Positions 49,926 to 64,000 of a stretch of DNA of 64,000 nt are shown one piece after another (position 1 is the stretch's first letter; each line of letters starts with the position of its first letter). Source of the DNA: Crotophaga sulcirostris (Eukaryota > Chordata > Aves > Cuculiformes > Crotophagidae); contig VYZB01000078.1 of the NCBI GenBank assembly GCA_013397455.1, forward strand, positions 2,373,543 to 2,437,542. Reading direction: 5' to 3'. The translations under genes were made by a program, and so were the position numbers. The notes beneath the pieces were generated by a model that saw nothing but the letters and a program-made list of their open reading frames with translations, was not told the DNA's origin and searched no databases.

Positions 49926-52636
49926 ATGTAAGCAGTATGTGTCTACATATGAGTGCTGCGTTGTATGATTTCTCAGTCTGACTTTCTTCTTGCTCATAAG
50001 GCTAACTTCAGATTTTTTTTAAACTAAGTCTCATTATAAGTGTTTGATGGAGGGAAGTTGAGATACAAGGGTTAGGTTAAGACTTCAGTTTAAAGAAAAA
50101 GCTTTGTCATAGTTCATATAAGGTAAGGTGTCATGTGGGGTTTGAAAGGTATTTTATATGCTACTAAGCTAAAGTGGGTTTTTGATATCGCAAACTCAAA
50201 CAATTAAAGTGGAAAATCATTAAAAGTTTCCTGTTGGAGGATCTGGAAATTCAAATTCTGCTTCTAAACAAGGCCTTCCACAGAACCTCTGCAATCTAAA
50301 ATTCTACCATGCTTTTCTAACTTGCAGCTATTAAAGCAGTTCTATTGATAAAAACACATGGTGCAGTTGGAAGACTCCAGTGAAGGCAGCTCATATCTCA
50401 AACAATGGTCTTAGTATACACTTTCACCCCTTTATGGTATTGTTCTGGTTGTATGCAAGATCTTGAAGGTACCTAGATTTCAATAGTTAGATGAACACAG
50501 TCTACCTGTAGTTGCTATTTCAGGCAAAATTAAGCTTTGGCTATGGCAGAGAGGGGGAAAAGTCTAAGACTGCAGTATATACCAGAGCCAGTACAAAGGC
50601 AGTAGAAGCTGGAACTACAGATCCACTAATGGAAGTAGGTTTTCATTTGTCTTGTGTTCTCTCACAGTTCTTTTGCAGACATGCTGAGGATAAAGGAACG
50701 TGCAGCAGCTGTGTCCCAGATGCAAATTAGAGATAGCCTCTCTTACAAAAGTAAAGTAATTGTTTTTATTTTACTTTTATGTTTGATAGATAACCCCAGA
50801 GAGGATAAGTAAACACTGCCTCCTCCTTGTCGTTAGTTTTTAAGGTAATCTAAGGGAACTAATAACTTCAGGTTGTTTAACTGAATGTGATGTACAAGGG
50901 TAGTAAGGGCAGTATAGCACAGTAACTTGCAATTGCTACCATTAGCAGTAGAACCTCTCTGATCTAGCAGTCTGTGATATAATGAAGGTTATTTTTAAAG
51001 TTTCTGCAGTGTGGGAATAAGTGTCAAATCATAAGGATATTCCTTCCCTTTTCTCCTGCTGGCTAACTGAAATGTACATAGGCTGGCAAAAAGCCAAGCA
51101 CAGCTGCTTTCTATTGAAATTAGAATGCATAAGTAGAAGTAAGCAGCACATCGGGGTTTCTAATTGTAATGTGGTAGCTAGTGTTTTTTAACCATTACTT
51201 CTTTTCAGGAAGTGCATCTCTAAACTCACTCAGTCTACACTCTCCATATAGACGTTTCTGAAGATGAAGGTACAAATGGTGGGCCTTTTGGCAAGCTTCC
51301 TTTAAAACGTAAGGAAAGCTGCTTACAGTGATAGCTGCTGCCCATATTGTTCATTTAGAGTTATGGGAAAGCTTTACAAGTTCCACAGTGACCAAGTGTT
51401 TTGACTCAAACATCTCTCAGGATGCACCACAGTTCTGTAGTTGTTTACAGTCACTGCAAAATGAGATTGGGACCTGCAATTAGTACAACACAGCTACTTC
51501 AGACATTGTCTAGACAGTTGTTTGTTCCCCAGGCTTTTCCTGACTCTCCTTGAAACTCAATCTAGTGAGCATAAAAAAAGGGCTTGGAGAGTTCATTGAA
51601 AAATAGCAATGTCTGCATTACCTGAACTGCTAAAAAGTGTGGCCTGTGGAGGTTTGTAACTCCAGTTATCTAGTGAATAAATACAGGAGCTTTTTCAGAG
51701 ATAGGAATTAGTAGTATGAACTCATGAAACCCAGTCCAACTGGTACAAAAAAAACTTGCTCCAGTAACATGACAAAGCTAATAATTTGACCAGTGGAAAT
51801 CGTCACATTGGCATCAAAGAACAGTTGCTTTTTGGAAGATAGGGGAAAAGATACATTCACTAGTCAAGATCATCTAGCTACTGTCTTACCATATCACAAT
51901 CTGTTCAGTATCTGCTGTCTTTTTGCTAATAAGTCTTGCACAGTTGCACAAAGACAGATTTTACCAAATGTCCTGCACGTCATTGAAACTGCATTTCTCA
52001 TGCCTGGACAACTGCTCTGAGGGCAGAAATACAAGCATAGTAGTAAGGCCCATTATCCAAGCAAGTGTTCAGGATAATTTAAGCCCAGCAAAATCAATGA
52101 ACATTTGTGCAAGCAAAGCTAAAAGAAGGTGACTGTCTTCCACGAGGCTGACCTCTGTGCCAGTTCTGGTGTGAAATGGCTTTTTGCAGAATGGTGGTCG
52201 TGGTTCCCCACAGCTTCTGGCTGGCCCCAACTAATCACGCATTCAAGAAACATGCTTTCATGTCCTCACCACTGCTTCACACAACAGCTCGTGAGTAAAT
52301 CAACCAATGTGCTTTGTAATTAAGCTGTATTCTTAATGTGTTTCCTTCACCTGTCAATATTTGCAAACACAACTATTTTCTCAATAAGACACAACAGTAG
52401 CTGCTTTTGTTAAAGTCAGTTACTATATTATAAAAATTAGGTATCTTTAATATAAAAAAAATACAGCATTAAAGTAAGAATCACAGGCAACAAAGTTTTA
52501 TCATCATGTAAGTTAAGGACAATATTAGACTTTAATTATTGATCAGTCTGGTAGACTACTTAGAGAAATCCTTGATTGCTGAATCTCAGTTAATCAAGTG
52601 TGAGCATTGACAGATGAGCAGAAGTTAGATCTAGTT
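49926..52636. other. Convergent 3' region between CDC37L1 and AK3
   Basis: No coding signal. It probably holds the rest of either 3'UTR. Minus-strand poly(A) candidates for AK3 read ATTAAA at 52536-52531 and 52451-52446, and AATAAA at 50770-50765. Confidence 0.5.

Positions 52637-64000
<11,364 letters not shown>

Overview
The window is vertebrate nuclear DNA and almost certainly avian. It has spliced genes with GT-AG introns, many CR1 LINE fragments on both strands, and a solo LTR with the TGTCATAGTTTAACC / AACCCACCACA ends seen in bird ERVL-type LTRs. The three recognisable genes, SLC1A1 (+), CDC37L1 (+) and AK3 (-), are in the order found on human 9p24. That block is Z-linked in chicken, so this is probably a Z-chromosome segment (inference from synteny).

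Layout. 1-19.4 kb: the 3' two thirds of SLC1A1 (EAAT3 glutamate/aspartate transporter). Eight coding exons end in a stop at 17522, followed by a 3'UTR of about 1.9 kb. Exons 1-4 lie upstream of the window. 19.4-41 kb: no intact host gene was found. This stretch is filled with mobile and viral relics: a solo LTR (20382-21078), a decayed protein-primed family-B DNA polymerase (about 21.7-25.3 kb, minus strand), several CR1 copies, a CR1 that keeps its 5' end and ORF1 but is interrupted by an assembly gap (28712-29228), and a broken class II endogenous retrovirus with gag and an env-like remnant (about 36.9-39.6 kb). 41-41.9 kb: a GC-rich CpG island, half hidden by a second gap (40989-41648) and followed by a poly-G run. 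42.8-49.3 kb: CDC37L1 exons 2-7, with exon 1 probably in the gap. 52.6-64 kb: a complete AK3 coding region in five exons on the minus strand. It converges on CDC37L1 and starts in a CpG island at the right edge.

The host genes are unrelated in function: plasma-membrane glutamate uptake, an Hsp90 co-chaperone, and the mitochondrial matrix GTP:AMP phosphotransferase. They are neighbours by conserved synteny, not as a pathway. SPATA6L and PLPP6, which lie between SLC1A1 and CDC37L1 in mammals, were not recognised.

The most interesting signal is the minus-strand polymerase relic. It retains exonuclease-domain, zinc-ribbon, GYFPHLF, GPLPPLEYY and DFTSLFP blocks typical of Polinton/Maverick or adintovirus-type PolB. 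It is riddled with frameshifts and stops and is split by a later CR1 insertion. A second, weaker fragment resembling the N-terminal part of the same polymerase family lies in an SLC1A1 intron at 2797-3117.
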